From: Pseudorhodoferax sp. Leaf274 | GTDB taxonomy: Bacteria > Pseudomonadota > Gammaproteobacteria > Burkholderiales > Burkholderiaceae_C | Assembly (NCBI RefSeq): GCF_001422445.1 | Contig: NZ_LMNA01000026.1 | Span: forward strand, 186,001 to 250,000 | Direction of reading: 5' to 3' | Length of the DNA: 64,000 nt | Shown here: piece after piece, positions 51,157 through 61,328 of the stretch | Numbering within the stretch: position 1 is the stretch's first letter | Layout of the letters: every line of letters begins with the position of its first letter | Notes under the pieces: generated by a model | The model's database searches: none | The model's input: the letters and a program-made list of their open reading frames with translations, nothing else | Told to the model about the DNA's origin: nothing | Translations under genes and position numbers: made by a program

Positions 51157-52722
51157 ATGCAGTACTTAGCAGGATTTCCGCTTTTCAGGTTCACGCTTTC
51201 CGCCCTCGCCGCCGGCGCCTTGCTGGGCTGCGGCGGCAGCGACGACAACGGCGCAGGCAGCGCGGCCGCCACGGCCGAGCAGGCCTGCGCGGCGCTGGCG
51301 GGCAAGACGCTCGCCGGCGCCACGGTGAGCGGCGCCACCACGGTCGCCGCCAACGGCAGCGCACCGCTGTACTGCAAGGTCAACGCCACCATCGCGCCCC
51401 GGCTGAACCTGGAACTGCGCCTGCCGCAGCAGTGGAACGGCAAGCTCTACTACGGCGGTGGCGGCGGCTACAACGGCGCCATTCCCGATCTCTCGGGCCC
51501 CAACCTCAACGCGCTGGCGCAGGGCTACGCCACGGTGAACAGCGACTCGGGCCACCAGGGCAACGTGCTGTCGGCCGACTTCGCGCTCAACGACACCTAC
51601 GCGGCCAACCTGTTCGGCTCGCTGTCGGTGCCCACGGTGCTGTCGTCGGCGCGCGAGATGGTGCAGGCGGCCTACGGCAAGCAGCCCGACCGCGCTTACT
51701 TCGAAGGCTGCTCGAACGGCGGGCGCGAGGCGCTCATGGCCGCTCAACGCAACCCCAACCTGTTCGACGGCATCATCGCGCGCGCGCCGGCCTACAACTG
51801 GGTCGGCTTCATGGGCCAGTTCAACCGCACGGCCAAGGCCCTGGCCGCACCAGGCGGCGGCTTCAGCACGGCCAAGCTGGCCACGCTGGCCGGCGCGGTG
51901 CGCAATGCCTGCGATGCCGCGGACGGCATCGTCGACGGCGTGGTCGCCAACCCGCAGGCCTGCAGCTTCGACCCGGCCGTGCTGCGCTGCGCGGGCGGCG
52001 CCGACACCGGCAACGCCTGCCTGTCCGACGCGCAACTGGCGGCCGTCGCGTCGTGGACCTCGACGGCGTCGTGGGCCGGCGGGGCCTACACCAACGCGGG
52101 CTGGGCCCTCACCGGCAACGAGGACGATCCGGGCGCCTGGCCCACGTGGGTCAGCGGCACGCCGGACGTGCGCAGCGCGCTGCAATACCTGTTCCAGGAC
52201 ACCACCGTCAAGAACTACCTGGCACGCAACCCGGCGCAGGATTCGCTGGCGTACACCTGGGATTCGAACCTCAACGCCGTCTATGCGCTGGCCGCGCTCA
52301 ACGACGCGACCAACACCGACCTGCGCCCATTCAAGAACAGCAACGCCAAGCTCATCCTCTGGCACGGTGGCAACGACGCAGCGCTGAGCTACAAGGCCAC
52401 CACGGCCTACTACCAGGCCGCCGCCGCGGCCGTGGGCGGGCAGGCCGCGATGGACACGTTCGCGCGCTACTACATCGCGCCCGGCGTCAACCACTGCGCG
52501 GGCGGCCCGGGTGCAGACGAAGCCGACCTGCTGGCCGCGCTGGATGCCTGGGTCAGCAACAACACCGCGCCGGGCACGCTCACGGCGCGCAAGGTGAGCG
52601 GCGGCGCCACGCAGTTCACGCGCCCGCTGTGCCAGTACCCGCAGTACCCGCGCTACACCGGCCCCGCCAACGACGCGGCCGCCGCGGCGCTGGCCAGCAA
52701 CTACACCTGCACGACGCCTTGA
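51157..52722 (+). CDS. Tannase/feruloyl esterase family lipoprotein
   Basis: 521 residues with a lipoprotein-like signal (LAAGALLGCGGSDD, lipid Cys at ~24). Alpha/beta-hydrolase of the tannase/feruloyl esterase family: nucleophile in GCSNGGREA (~S186), acid in HGGNDAAL (~D406) and histidine in GVNHCAGG (~H446). The Cys next to Ser and next to His form the family's CS-D-HC disulfide arrangement. It would release phenolic acids such as ferulate or gallate from plant esters in the periplasm. An AGAGGAGA site precedes the ATG. Monocistronic, ending at a strong hairpin. Confidence 0.92.
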   Translation: MQYLAGFPLFRFTLSALAAGALLGCGGSDDNGAGSAAATAEQACAALAGKTLAGATVSGATTVAANGSAPLYCKVNATIAPRLNLELRLPQQWNGKLYYGGGGGYNGAIPDLSGPNLNALAQGYATVNSDSGHQGNVLSADFALNDTYAANLFGSLSVPTVLSSAREMVQAAYGKQPDRAYFEGCSNGGREALMAAQRNPNLFDGIIARAPAYNWVGFMGQFNRTAKALAAPGGGFSTAKLATLAGAVRNACDAADGIVDGVVANPQACSFDPAVLRCAGGADTGNACLSDAQLAAVASWTSTASWAGGAYTNAGWALTGNEDDPGAWPTWVSGTPDVRSALQYLFQDTTVKNYLARNPAQDSLAYTWDSNLNAVYALAALNDATNTDLRPFKNSNAKLILWHGGNDAALSYKATTAYYQAAAAAVGGQAAMDTFARYYIAPGVNHCAGGPGADEADLLAALDAWVSNNTAPGTLTARKVSGGATQFTRPLCQYPQYPRYTGPANDAAAAALASNYTCTTP

Positions 52723-52726
52723 CGGC

Positions 52727-52776
52727 CTGACGCGCTGACACGCTCACCGGGCTGGCCTGCCGGCGTGTCGCGTCAG
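52727..52776. terminator. Bidirectional hairpin between tannase and MFS genes
   Basis: Stem CTGACGC+GACACGC pairing with GCGTGTC+GCGTCAG (52727-52733, 52737-52743, 52763-52769, 52770-52776) with one three-base bulge. It spans most of the gap between the convergent tannase and DHA2 exporter genes. No U-run, but position and strength fit a two-way transcription stop. Confidence 0.6.
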
Positions 52777-52791
52777 CAGGTGGCCATGCCC

Positions 52792-54231
52792 CTAGCCCAG
52801 CCCGCGCAGCTCGGCCCCGGCGTTGCGGTCCAGCCGCACGAACCACAGCAGCGACAGCATCGTCACGCTGCCGATGCACCAGTAGGCCGGCGCGAAGTCG
52901 CCCGCGGCCAGGTGGGCCGGGTCGCCGCCGCGCCAGTGCGCCGCCAGGCCCAGCAGGGCCGCACCGAACAGCACGCCCAGCGACAGCGAGAGCTGCTGCG
53001 CCATCGTCGCCAGCGTGGTGGCGTGGCTCATGCGCGGCTTGGGAATCTCCGAGTAGCCCAGCGTCTGCAGCGCCACCATGCCCATGGAGTTGACCAGCCC
53101 GCCCAGCATCAGCGTGACGAAGATCAGCGGGTGCGGCGTGGCCGGCGTGAACAGGCTGTAGCTCGCGTAGGCCAGGCTGGTCATCACCGTGGTGCCCAGC
53201 AGCAGTGGCTTGAAACCCAGCCAGCCGATGGTGCGCGTGACCACCACGCGCGTGGCCAGCGAGCCGACGGCCGTGGCCACCGTGATCAGGCCCGACTCCA
53301 GCGGCGACAGCCCGAAGCCCAGCTGCATCATGAGCGGCAGCAGGAAGGGCGAGGCGCCGATGGCGATGCGCAACGGCATGCCGCCGACGATGGATGCGCG
53401 GTAGGTCGGGTGCCGCAGGATGGTGAGGTCGATCAGCGGCGCCGCGATGCGCCGGCTGCGCCCTACGTAGGCGACGAGCGCCAGCACGCCCAGGCCGGCG
53501 ATGGCTCCTTCGAGCCAGCCCGCCACCAGGCCCTTGCCGGCGACTTCGATGGCGCCCAGCACGGCCGTCAGGCCCAGCGCCAGCAGGCCGAAGCCGACGC
53601 CGTCGAACGGCTGCGGCGCCAGGGCCGGACCGCCAGGGCGCGGCCCCGGCAGGAAATGCAGCGCCAGCAGGATGCCCAGCAGCCCGAACGGCACGTTGAC
53701 GAAGAAGATCCAGCGCCAGGACGTGAAGCTCACGATGGCGCCGCCGAACAGCGGCCCCAGCATGCGCCCGATGGTGGGCGGCACCGTGAACCAGACCATG
53801 GCCGAGACCATCAGCGCCGGCGGCACGCTGCGCAGCAGGATCAGCCGGCCCACCGGCACCATGAGCGCGCCGCCCATGCCCTGCAGGATGCGGAACAGCA
53901 CGAGCTGGTGCAGCGTCTGCGCCATGCCGCACAGCGCCGAGCCCAGCGCGAACAACGCGATGGCCCAGCAGAACACGCGGCGCGCGCCAAAGCGCTCGGC
54001 GCACCAGCCCGACAGCGGCAGGAACACCGCCAGGCTCAGCAGGTAGGCCGTGATGGCCAGGTTCAGCCGCAGCGGTTGCACGTCGAGTGCACGCGCGATG
54101 CTGGGCAGTGCGGTCGCCATGACCGAGGTGTCCAGGTTCTGCAGGAACAGCGGGCAGGCGACGACGACCGGGATCAGCCGCGTGCGCCAGCCGACCGGCG
54201 CAGCATCCGCTGCATCCGCCACAGTGCTCAC
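52792..54231 (-). CDS. MFS transporter, DHA2 (EmrB/QacA-like) family
   Basis: 479 residues with about 13-14 membrane segments. DHA2 motifs: LDTSVMATALPSIARAL near the start, RILQGMGGALMVPVGRLIL (motif C region), and GPLFGGAIVSFTSWRWIFFVNVPFG, the classical EmrB block. Drug or metabolite:proton exporter in the inner membrane. Its GTG start overlaps the PPK2 stop as GTGA, an odd partnership. No EmrA-type adaptor is adjacent. Confidence 0.92.
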   Translation of the reverse strand: MSTVADAADAAPVGWRTRLIPVVVACPLFLQNLDTSVMATALPSIARALDVQPLRLNLAITAYLLSLAVFLPLSGWCAERFGARRVFCWAIALFALGSALCGMAQTLHQLVLFRILQGMGGALMVPVGRLILLRSVPPALMVSAMVWFTVPPTIGRMLGPLFGGAIVSFTSWRWIFFVNVPFGLLGILLALHFLPGPRPGGPALAPQPFDGVGFGLLALGLTAVLGAIEVAGKGLVAGWLEGAIAGLGVLALVAYVGRSRRIAAPLIDLTILRHPTYRASIVGGMPLRIAIGASPFLLPLMMQLGFGLSPLESGLITVATAVGSLATRVVVTRTIGWLGFKPLLLGTTVMTSLAYASYSLFTPATPHPLIFVTLMLGGLVNSMGMVALQTLGYSEIPKPRMSHATTLATMAQQLSLSLGVLFGAALLGLAAHWRGGDPAHLAAGDFAPAYWCIGSVTMLSLLWFVRLDRNAGAELRGLG

Positions 54232-55073
54232 ACGATCTTCCTCTTGGGCAGGTCCGCCGGGTCGGGCGGGTAGCGCAGCTGCAGGCCCTCCAGCGTGCGC
54301 TTGAGCAGCGTGGCGATCATGAGGTTGCGGTGCGTCTTGGAGTCGGCCGGCACGATGGTCCAGGGCGCCCAGGGCGTGCCGGTGGCGGCGATGGCGTCCT
54401 GGTAGGCGCGCTGGTAGTCGTCCCACTGGGCGCGCACGGCGAGATCCTCCGCCTGGAATTTCCAGCGCTTGGCCGGATCGTCCAGCCGCGCCTGCAGGCG
54501 TTCGCGCTGCTCGTCCTTGCCGATGTGCAGCATGAACTTGCAGACCACGGTGCCGCTCTCGCTGAGCATGCGCTCGAAGTCGTTGATGTGGGCGTAGCGC
54601 TGGCGTGTCTGCTCGGGCGTGATCCAGCCGTGCACCACGGGCACCAGCACGTCTTCGTAGTGGCTGCGGTTGAAGACCACGATGTCGCCTGCGCGCGGCA
54701 CCTCGCGGTGGATGCGCCACAGCACGTCGTGTGCCTTCTCCTCATCCGTCGGCGCCTTCCATCCCACGGCGCGCACGCCCAGCGGGCTCACGCGGCCGAA
54801 CACGCCGCGCAGCGTGCCATCCTTGCCGCTGGTGTCGATGCCCTGCAGCACCACCAGCAGCTTGAAGCGCTTGTCGGCATAGAACAGGTTCTGCAGCGCG
54901 TCAAGCTCCAGCGCCAGCGCCTCGACGGCGGCCTTGTCCTGCGCCTTGTCGCCGCTGGAGAAGGGCTTGGCCGACGGATCGATGCCGGCCAGGCGGAAGC
55001 GGGACTTGGGGTTGCCATGCTGCAGGGCGGCGAGCTTGCGGGCGCTCGGCCCGCCGGTGGTGGATGCGGTCAT
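54228..55073 (-). CDS. Polyphosphate kinase 2 (PPK2 family)
   Basis: 281 residues, single PPK2 domain. Walker A GIDTSGKDGT at ~78-87, Walker B-like IVVFNRSHYEDVLVP at ~129-143, and lid residues around RFHYAH-like positions (RYAHINDFERML). PPK2 enzymes use polyphosphate to phosphorylate AMP, ADP or GDP. The length and motif set fit class I or III; substrate choice cannot be fixed. Translationally coupled to the downstream exporter. Confidence 0.93.
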   Translation of the reverse strand: MTASTTGGPSARKLAALQHGNPKSRFRLAGIDPSAKPFSSGDKAQDKAAVEALALELDALQNLFYADKRFKLLVVLQGIDTSGKDGTLRGVFGRVSPLGVRAVGWKAPTDEEKAHDVLWRIHREVPRAGDIVVFNRSHYEDVLVPVVHGWITPEQTRQRYAHINDFERMLSESGTVVCKFMLHIGKDEQRERLQARLDDPAKRWKFQAEDLAVRAQWDDYQRAYQDAIAATGTPWAPWTIVPADSKTHRNLMIATLLKRTLEGLQLRYPPDPADLPKRKIV

Positions 55074-55208
55074 GCAGCGACGATAGCAGCGGCGTGCCGG
55101 CGCCGCAGCACGCGCCGCGGCGCGCGCCGGGCCGGCCTGTGGTTATATTTGCACGCATGCCGCAGCCGCCCATGGCGCAACACAGCGGACAACACGGAAA
55201 GACGGACG

Positions 55209-56303
55209 ATGCTCGAAGGCTTGATCGTGGTCGTGCTGGTGCTCGGCGCGCTGGCGCTCTGGTGGCTGCTGCGGCGCGGCGCGAGCCCGCAACAACCGGC
55301 GGCCGCCGCGCGGCGATCGGCGGCGCCGCCCCGGCAGGCCGCGCAAGCCCCGGCCACGGCCCCGCCCGCGCCGGTGCGCAGCGACGAGGCACTGGCCGAG
55401 GATGGCCGGCTCGCACGGCACGAAGCCCTGGCCGCCGAGCGCCGGCAGGCGCTGCTGGAGGCGCTGCGCCAGATGCCGCGGCCGCCGCGCGCGCTGCACC
55501 AGTTGGTCTCGCCCGAATTCGTGGCGCGGGCCTCCTCCAGCGAACTGGCCGAGCTCGTGATGACCGAGCCCGTGGTCGCCGCGCGCGTGATGGCCGCCGT
55601 CAACTCGCCGCTGTATGGCCTGCGCACTGCAGTGACCAGCGTCGGCCAGGCCATCACCTTCCTCGGCCTGAACACCGTGCGCAACCTGTGCCTGCAGCAT
55701 TTGCTGCGCGAGGCCATGCCGGCGCCCGATCCGGCGCTGCGCCAGGAATTCGACATCCTGTGGCGCAGCAGCGCCATCGCCGGCGAGATGAGCCTGGTGC
55801 TGGCCAAGCGGCTGCAGCTGCGCGATGCCGCGGGCATGAGCACGAAGCTGGTGCTGCATTTCCTGGGCCGCTTCGCCGCGGTCACGTTGCTGCACACGCA
55901 GGCCGATGCCACGGCCCAGCCCATCGGCCTGCAGGCGCGCGCCTTGGCCGAGCAGCAGCGCCTGGGCGTGTCGGCTGGCGAGATCGGCTCGCTGCTGCTG
56001 CAGGACTGGGGCCTGCCCGTGCCCATGGAGGCGGCCACGCGCGAGATCGCGCGCATCGCCTTCGTCGTGCCGACCGACCCGGAGCGCGCGCCGGCACAGG
56101 CCACGCGGATGGCCCTCGCAGCGCTGTGCGCCAGCCTGGCCGAGCGCATTGCGCGCGGGCAACTCACCACGCTGCAGGACTACGCCCCGGAGCAGGATCC
56201 GCACGAAGACCTGCAGGCGCTGCGCCCGCACCTGCCGGCACCGGTGCTGGCGGCCGTGGGCGACGCGCTGCGCGAGCCCGAGATGGCGCGCTTGCTGGCC
56301 TGA
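55209..56303 (+). CDS. Membrane-anchored HDOD domain protein
   Basis: 364 residues. An N-terminal helix ([21 protein letters not shown]) and a disordered Ala/Pro linker (~25-75) lead to an HDOD domain (~100-300; [27 protein letters not shown] in part, [20 protein letters not shown]). HDOD domains are HD-related but lack the catalytic metal ligands and act in signalling, often with cyclic-nucleotide or chemotaxis pathways. No effector domain is fused here. Stand-alone gene. Confidence 0.88.
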   Translation: MLEGLIVVVLVLGALALWWLLRRGASPQQPAAAARRSAAPPRQAAQAPATAPPAPVRSDEALAEDGRLARHEALAAERRQALLEALRQMPRPPRALHQLVSPEFVARASSSELAELVMTEPVVAARVMAAVNSPLYGLRTAVTSVGQAITFLGLNTVRNLCLQHLLREAMPAPDPALRQEFDILWRSSAIAGEMSLVLAKRLQLRDAAGMSTKLVLHFLGRFAAVTLLHTQADATAQPIGLQARALAEQQRLGVSAGEIGSLLLQDWGLPVPMEAATREIARIAFVVPTDPERAPAQATRMALAALCASLAERIARGQLTTLQDYAPEQDPHEDLQALRPHLPAPVLAAVGDALREPEMARLLA

Positions 56304-56384
56304 TCGGGCGACCTCCTTAGATGCCAGAGGCATAAGTTACAGAGAATTCAATCGTTCCTGTTTGGTAGGCGGGCTTCCAGAATC

Positions 56385-56395
56385 GCGGCATCTGC
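56385..56395 (+). promoter_or_regulatory. Leader element shared with cysP: GCGGCATCTGC (sbp copy)
   Basis: 11-bp identity with the leader of the other sulfate-binding-protein gene (62360-62370 on the minus strand), each followed by a GATTCC. Further upstream both have ATAAG and AATTC boxes. Suggests a common origin and common control, perhaps by CysB. Confidence 0.45.
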
Positions 56396-56418
56396 AACGA
56401 TTCCCGCGAAAGTCTTCC

Positions 56419-57456
56419 ATGCAAACGCGCCGCCGTCTCCTGAGCCACCTCTCCAGCGCCACGCTGGCCTTGTCCCTGGGTGCCACGCTGGCCCCGGTGG
56501 TCGCCCAAGCGCAACCGGCTCCCGTCACGCTGCTGAACGTCTCGTACGACCCCACGCGCGAGCTGTACGTGGACTACAACAAGGCCTTCGCCGCGTACTG
56601 GAAGGCCAAGACGGGCCAGGACGTGACGATCAAGCAATCGCACGGCGGCTCGGGCAAGCAGGCGCGCTCCATCATCGACGGCCTGGAAGCCGACGTGGCC
56701 ACGCTGGCACTGGCCGGCGACACCGACGCACTGGTCAAGAACGGCGCCTGGCTGGCGGCCGACTGGCAAAAGCGCCTGCCGCACAACGCCTCGCCTTACA
56801 CCTCGACCATCGTGTTCGCCGTGCGCAAGGGCAACCCCAAGGGCATCAAGGACTGGGACGACCTCGTCAAGCCCGGCGTCAGCGTGATCACGCCCAACCC
56901 CAAGACCTCGGGCGGCGCGCGCTGGAACTACCTGGCGGCCTGGGAATTCGCCAAGCGCAAGAACGGCGGCAGCGATGCCAAGGCCAAGGAATTCGTGGCC
57001 GCATTGTTCAAGAACGTGCCCATCCTCGACACGGGTGCGCGCGGCTCCACGATCACGTTCGCGCAGCGCGCCCAGGGCGACGTGCTGATCGCCTGGGAGA
57101 ACGAGGCCTACCTGCTCGACAAGGAATTCGGCGCCAAGTTCGACGTCGTCGCGCCCTCGCTGAGCATCCTGGCGGAGCCCGCTGTGGCCGTGGTCGACAA
57201 GAACGTCGACAAGAAGGGCACGCGCGCCGTGGCCGAGGAATACCTCAAGTTCCTGTACTCCGAACAAGGCCAGGACATCGCCGGCAAGCACTTCTACCGC
57301 CCTGCCGTCTCGGAGAAGGCCAAGGCCAAGTACGCGTCGCAGTTCCCCAAGCTGAACCTGTTCACGATCGACGAGGCCTTCGGCGGCTGGGCCAAGGCCG
57401 ACAAGGCGCACTTCGCCGACGGCGGCAGCTTCGACCAGATCTACACGGCGAAGTAA
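56419..57456 (+). CDS. sbp: Periplasmic sulfate-binding protein (second, unlinked to permeases)
   Basis: 345 residues: signal peptide ending AQAQ at ~32, then the sulfate/thiosulfate-binding fold ([62 protein letters not shown] in part). It captures sulfate or thiosulfate for the CysTWA transporter. It has its own promoter region sharing a leader element with cysP. The downstream genes are ompW and the convergent cysA operon, so it must rely on the CysTWA complex encoded on the other strand. Confidence 0.95.
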   Translation: MQTRRRLLSHLSSATLALSLGATLAPVVAQAQPAPVTLLNVSYDPTRELYVDYNKAFAAYWKAKTGQDVTIKQSHGGSGKQARSIIDGLEADVATLALAGDTDALVKNGAWLAADWQKRLPHNASPYTSTIVFAVRKGNPKGIKDWDDLVKPGVSVITPNPKTSGGARWNYLAAWEFAKRKNGGSDAKAKEFVAALFKNVPILDTGARGSTITFAQRAQGDVLIAWENEAYLLDKEFGAKFDVVAPSLSILAEPAVAVVDKNVDKKGTRAVAEEYLKFLYSEQGQDIAGKHFYRPAVSEKAKAKYASQFPKLNLFTIDEAFGGWAKADKAHFADGGSFDQIYTAK

Positions 57457-57536
57457 CACGCGGCTGGGGGCGCTGCCCTGGGTCGACAAGGCCGCAGCGC
57501 AGGCCTATGCTGGCCGTGCATCCACACACAGGAGAC

Positions 57537-58286
57537 ATGCACGTGCAGACCCATCCCCCATTCCCGATCCCCAGGGCCATCGCCACCGCGGCGATGGCCC
57601 TTTTCGCATGCGGCGGCGCCTGGGCGCAGAAGGCCGGCGACATCGTGCTGGGCGCCGGCTGGCTGCGCTACGCGCCGCGCGACCGGAGCACGCCGCTGCG
57701 CTTCACCTCGCCGGTGGAGCAAGAGGTGCCCGGCTCGGGCTCCAGCCTGTCGCATGCCGATACGTTGGGCCTGAACGCCCACTACTTCCTGACCGACAAC
57801 TGGGCCATCGAGGGCGTGTTCGGCATCCCGCCGCGGCTCAAGCTCCAGGGTGCGGGCACGCTGGCGGGCATCGGCGAACTGGGCTCGGCGCGGCTGTACG
57901 GCCCTTCGCTGCTGGCCAAGTACTTCTTCGGCCAGCCCACCGACAAGTGGCGGCTGGCCGCCGGCCTGGGCGTGACCTACGCGCACTTCTCCGATGTGCA
58001 GCTGACCGGCGGCCTGCAGAGCACCCTGGGTGGCGCGCTGGGCCTGCCCGCGGGCGCCTCGAGCACGCGCGCCAAGATCGACAGCCGCTTCGGCCCGGTG
58101 TTCGCGCTCGGCGCGACCTACGCATTCACCGACCGCCTGGGCCTCACGCTGTCGGTCTCGTACGTGCACATGAAGACCAAGGCCAAGCTCACCACCTACG
58201 CCAACGGCAATGCCGTCGCCACGTCGGAGAGCGGGCTCACGCTGAACCCCGTGGTGCCGTTCGCCTACCTGACCTACAAGTTCTGA
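57537..58286 (+). CDS. OmpW family outer-membrane protein
   Basis: 249 residues from ATG 57537; GTG 57543 is equally likely because AGGAG then sits at the better eight-base distance. Signal peptide ends GAWAQ, then an eight-stranded OmpW-type barrel (DIVLGAGWLRYAPRD, TLGLNAHYFLTDNWAIEGVFGIP, terminating VPFAYLTYKF with C-terminal Phe). OmpW proteins form narrow hydrophobic channels. It lies between the two sulfate-binding loci with no obvious functional link. Confidence 0.9.
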   Translation: MHVQTHPPFPIPRAIATAAMALFACGGAWAQKAGDIVLGAGWLRYAPRDRSTPLRFTSPVEQEVPGSGSSLSHADTLGLNAHYFLTDNWAIEGVFGIPPRLKLQGAGTLAGIGELGSARLYGPSLLAKYFFGQPTDKWRLAAGLGVTYAHFSDVQLTGGLQSTLGGALGLPAGASSTRAKIDSRFGPVFALGATYAFTDRLGLTLSVSYVHMKTKAKLTTYANGNAVATSESGLTLNPVVPFAYLTYKF

Positions 58287-58304
58287 GCACCGGCCGCTGG
58301 CCTC

Positions 58305-58330
58305 GCGCTGCTGTGGCGCTACGCCAGCGC
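58305..58330. terminator. Hairpin between convergent ompW and cysA
   Basis: TGGCG-CTA-CGCCA (58314-58326) with outer GCGC arms at 58305-58308 and 58327-58330, in the 48-bp gap between the two stops. Short stem and no U-run, so only a weak terminator candidate. Confidence 0.35.
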
Positions 58331-58334
58331 CTGA

Positions 58335-59414
58335 TCAGACGTTCGCGCCGTGGTCGACGAAGACCTTGGCGCGGCGCGGCGTGACCACCAGCGTCTCGCC
58401 CTCGCGGAAGCCGCGCGCGTTGAACTCCTCGGCCGTGAGCTGGGCCTCGATGATCTGGTCGCCCTTGGCGTCCTGCGGCGTAAGCTCCAGCCTTGCGATG
58501 GGGCCGACCACCAGTGCGCGCGTGAGCTGGGCCACGATGCCCGTGGCGCCCGGCGAATAACGCTCGACCTCGATGTCGTGCGGGCGCACATACGCAAAGG
58601 CCTTGGCGTCGCTGGCCGCGGCGTGCTCGGGTGCGTCGATCTTGAGGCCCTGCACCAGCAGCTCGCCCTCGTGGGCGCGGCCGTGGAACAGGTTCACGTC
58701 GCCCAGGAAGCCGTAGACGAAGGGGCTGGCGGGGTGCTCCCAGACCTGCTGCGGCGTGCCGATCTGCTCGATCCGGCCCTTGTTCATGACCACCACACGG
58801 TCGGCCACTTCGAGCGCCTCTTCCTGGTCGTGCGTCACGAAGATGCTGGTCACGTGCAGGTCGTCGTGCAGGCGGCGCAGCCAGCGGCGCAGCTCCTTGC
58901 GCACCTTGGCATCGAGCGCGCCGAACGGCTCGTCGAGCAGCAGCACCTTGGGCTCGACGGCCAGCGCGCGGGCCAGTGCGATGCGCTGGCGCTGGCCGCC
59001 CGACAGCTGCGCCGGGAAGCGGTCGGCCAGCCAGTCCAGTTGCACCAGGCCCAGCAGTTCATGCACCTTGGCCTTGATCTGCGCTTCCGACGGGCGCTGG
59101 CCGCGCGGCTTCATGCGCAGGCCGAAGGCCACGTTGTCGAACACCGTCATGTGGCGGAACAGCGCGTAGTGCTGGAACACGAAGCCGACCTGGCGTTCGC
59201 GCACATGCACGTCGGTGGTGTCCTCGCCGGCGAACAGGATGCTGCCGGCGTCGCCGCTCTCCAGCCCTGCGATGATGCGCAGCAGCGTGGTCTTGCCGCA
59301 GCCCGAGGGGCCCAGCAGCGCGACGAGTTCGCCGGACCCGATGTCCAGGCTCACGTTGTCGAGTGCGCGGAAGTTGCCGAACTGCTTGCTGACGTTGCGG
59401 ATTTCGATGCTCAT
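58335..59414 (-). CDS. cysA: Sulfate/thiosulfate ABC transporter ATPase CysA
   Basis: 359 residues. ABC domain with Walker [10 protein letters not shown] at ~35-43, signature LSGGQRQR at ~137 and Walker [14 protein letters not shown]-terminal regulatory TOBE-like domain from ~240 ([18 protein letters not shown]). It drives import of sulfate or thiosulfate through CysT-CysW. Last gene of the cysP-cysT-cysW-cysA order, starting 12 bp after cysW. Confidence 0.96.
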   Translation of the reverse strand: MSIEIRNVSKQFGNFRALDNVSLDIGSGELVALLGPSGCGKTTLLRIIAGLESGDAGSILFAGEDTTDVHVRERQVGFVFQHYALFRHMTVFDNVAFGLRMKPRGQRPSEAQIKAKVHELLGLVQLDWLADRFPAQLSGGQRQRIALARALAVEPKVLLLDEPFGALDAKVRKELRRWLRRLHDDLHVTSIFVTHDQEEALEVADRVVVMNKGRIEQIGTPQQVWEHPASPFVYGFLGDVNLFHGRAHEGELLVQGLKIDAPEHAAASDAKAFAYVRPHDIEVERYSPGATGIVAQLTRALVVGPIARLELTPQDAKGDQIIEAQLTAEEFNARGFREGETLVVTPRRAKVFVDHGANV

Positions 59415-59426
59415 GGGATTTCCTGT

Positions 59427-60326
59427 TCAGTGCGCTGCCGCGGCAGCGACGGGACGCTCGGGCGGCAGGTCGGCGGAGGCCTTGCGCTCGCGCTCGTGCC
59501 GCCACTCGACCCAGCTCTTGATGCCCAGCGTGACCAGCGCCAGCAGGGCCAGCAGCGAGGCCACGGCGAACGCCGCCACGCTCTGGTATTCGTTGTAGAG
59601 GATCTCCACGTGCAGCGGCATGGTGTTGGTCTGGCCGCGGATGTGGCCCGAGACCACCGACACCGCGCCGAATTCGCCCATGGCCCGTGCATTGCACAGG
59701 ATCACGCCGTACAGCAGGCCCCACTTGATGTTGGGCAGCGTCACGTACCAAAAGGTCTGCCAGCCGCTGGCGCCCAGCACGATGGCGGCCTGCTCCTCCT
59801 CGTTGCCCTGCGCCTGCATCAACGGGATCAGCTCGCGCGCGATGAACGGGAAGGTCACGAACACCGTGGCCAGCACGATGCCGGGGATGGCGAAGATGAT
59901 CTTGATGTCGTGCTCGGCCAGCCAGGGGCCGAACCAGCCATGCGCGCCGAACACCAGCACGTAGATCAGGCCGGCCACCACGGGCGAGACCGAGAACGGC
60001 AGGTCCACCAGCGTGGTCAGGAAGGCCTTGCCGCGGAACTCGTACTTGGCGATGCACCAGGCCGCGCAGACGCCGAACACCAGGTTCAGCGGCACGGCGA
60101 TGGCGGCCGTGATCAGCGTGAGCCGGATCGCGGACCAGGCGTCTGGCTCCTTGAGCGCCTCCAGGTAGGCGTCCAGCCCCTTGCGCAGCGCCTCGGTGAA
60201 CACCGCCGCGAGAGGCAGCGCGAGGAACAGCGCGAGGAACAGCAGCGCAATGCCGATCAGCGTGCGCCGGACCCAGGGGGTCTCGGTGGTCGTGATGTGC
60301 CTGCGCGTGACGTCGATGGCGGCCAT
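59427..60326 (-). CDS. cysW: Sulfate/thiosulfate ABC transporter permease CysW
   Basis: 299 residues, six membrane helices, with CysW marks ([26 protein letters not shown] in part, [23 protein letters not shown] coupling loop, [19 protein letters not shown]). ATG 60326 has GGAGGTG about seven bases upstream. A 105-bp gap with a CCCCGC-AA-GCGGGG hairpin separates it from cysT, unusual in this otherwise tight operon. Confidence 0.95.
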   Translation of the reverse strand: MAAIDVTRRHITTTETPWVRRTLIGIALLFLALFLALPLAAVFTEALRKGLDAYLEALKEPDAWSAIRLTLITAAIAVPLNLVFGVCAAWCIAKYEFRGKAFLTTLVDLPFSVSPVVAGLIYVLVFGAHGWFGPWLAEHDIKIIFAIPGIVLATVFVTFPFIARELIPLMQAQGNEEEQAAIVLGASGWQTFWYVTLPNIKWGLLYGVILCNARAMGEFGAVSVVSGHIRGQTNTMPLHVEILYNEYQSVAAFAVASLLALLALVTLGIKSWVEWRHERERKASADLPPERPVAAAAAH

Positions 60327-60401
60327 GTCAGACACCTCCGAAAGTTCGCGCGCGATCAACCGTCGCGCCGTCGGTGCCTCTGCGGCCTTCGCTGGGCCGA
60401 T

Positions 60402-60415
60402 CCCCGCAAGCGGGG
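60402..60415. other. Hairpin in the cysT-cysW gap
   Basis: CCCCGC-AA-GCGGGG, with outer GGGCC / GGCCC arms (60394-60398, 60415-60419). It may be an mRNA processing or stabilising structure inside the operon, or a small extragenic palindromic repeat. Confidence 0.45.
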
Positions 60416-60431
60416 GCCCTCGTCCTCGCGC

Positions 60432-61325
60432 TCATGCCGCACCTCCCGAGCGCTTGCGCTGCCACGCTTGCAACCCGTTGATGACGAGCAGCATGACGAA
60501 CGAGATCAGCAGCATCACCACGGCCACGGCGGTGGCGCCGGCGTAGTCGTACTGCTCGAGCTTGCCGATGATGATCAGCGGTGTGATTTCGGAAACCATG
60601 GGCATGTTGCCGGCGATGAAGATGACCGAGCCGTACTCGCCGATGGCACGCGCGAAGGCCATCGCGAAGCCGGTCAGTAGGGCCGGCGCGATGGCCGGGA
60701 AGATCACCTTGGTGAAGGTCTGCAGGCGCGTGGCGCCCAGGCACATGGCGGCTTCCTCGAGCTCTTTCTCGGTGTCCTCCAGCACGGGCTGCACGGTGCG
60801 CACGACGAAGGGCAGGCCGATGAAGATCAGCGCGATGACCACGCCGTTGGGCGTGAACGCGAGCTTGATGCCCAGCGGCTCCAGGTACTGCCCGACCCAG
60901 CCGTTGCCGGCCAGCAGCGCCGTGAGCGAGATGCCGGCCACCGCCGTGGGCAGCGCGAAGGGCAGGTCCACCAGCGCATCGACGATCTTCTTGCCGAAGA
61001 ACTCGTAGCGCACCAGCACCCAGGCCACGAGCAGGCCGAACACGGTGTTGACGATGGCCGCGAGAAACGACGCGCCGAAGGTGAGCCGGTACGACGCCAG
61101 CACGCGCGGCGAACTCACCGCATCCCAGAACTGCGGCCAGGTGAGCGTGAGGGTCTTGGCGAACAGCGCGGTGAGCGGGATCAGCACGATCAGGCTCAGG
61201 TACAGCAGCGTGTAGCCCAGCGTGATGTTGAAGCCGGGCAGCACGCGTTTGCCGCCTTTTCGGCGCGGCACGGCCGCCCCGGGCGCGGGCCCGGCCAGCG
61301 CCGCGGTGGAGGTCGTGGCGCTCAT
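60432..61325 (-). CDS. cysT: Sulfate/thiosulfate ABC transporter permease CysT
   Basis: 297 residues, six membrane helices, with CysT/CysU blocks ([49 protein letters not shown] in part, [19 protein letters not shown]). Partner of CysW in the inner-membrane channel. Starts three bases after the cysP stop. Confidence 0.95.
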   Translation of the reverse strand: MSATTSTAALAGPAPGAAVPRRKGGKRVLPGFNITLGYTLLYLSLIVLIPLTALFAKTLTLTWPQFWDAVSSPRVLASYRLTFGASFLAAIVNTVFGLLVAWVLVRYEFFGKKIVDALVDLPFALPTAVAGISLTALLAGNGWVGQYLEPLGIKLAFTPNGVVIALIFIGLPFVVRTVQPVLEDTEKELEEAAMCLGATRLQTFTKVIFPAIAPALLTGFAMAFARAIGEYGSVIFIAGNMPMVSEITPLIIIGKLEQYDYAGATAVAVVMLLISFVMLLVINGLQAWQRKRSGGAA

Positions 61326-61328
61326 CGC

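Noticed and set aside
57469-57500. GCGCTGC / GCAGCGC hairpin after sbp as a terminator
   Set aside because: The loop is 17 bases and no U-run follows; too weak to list as a feature.
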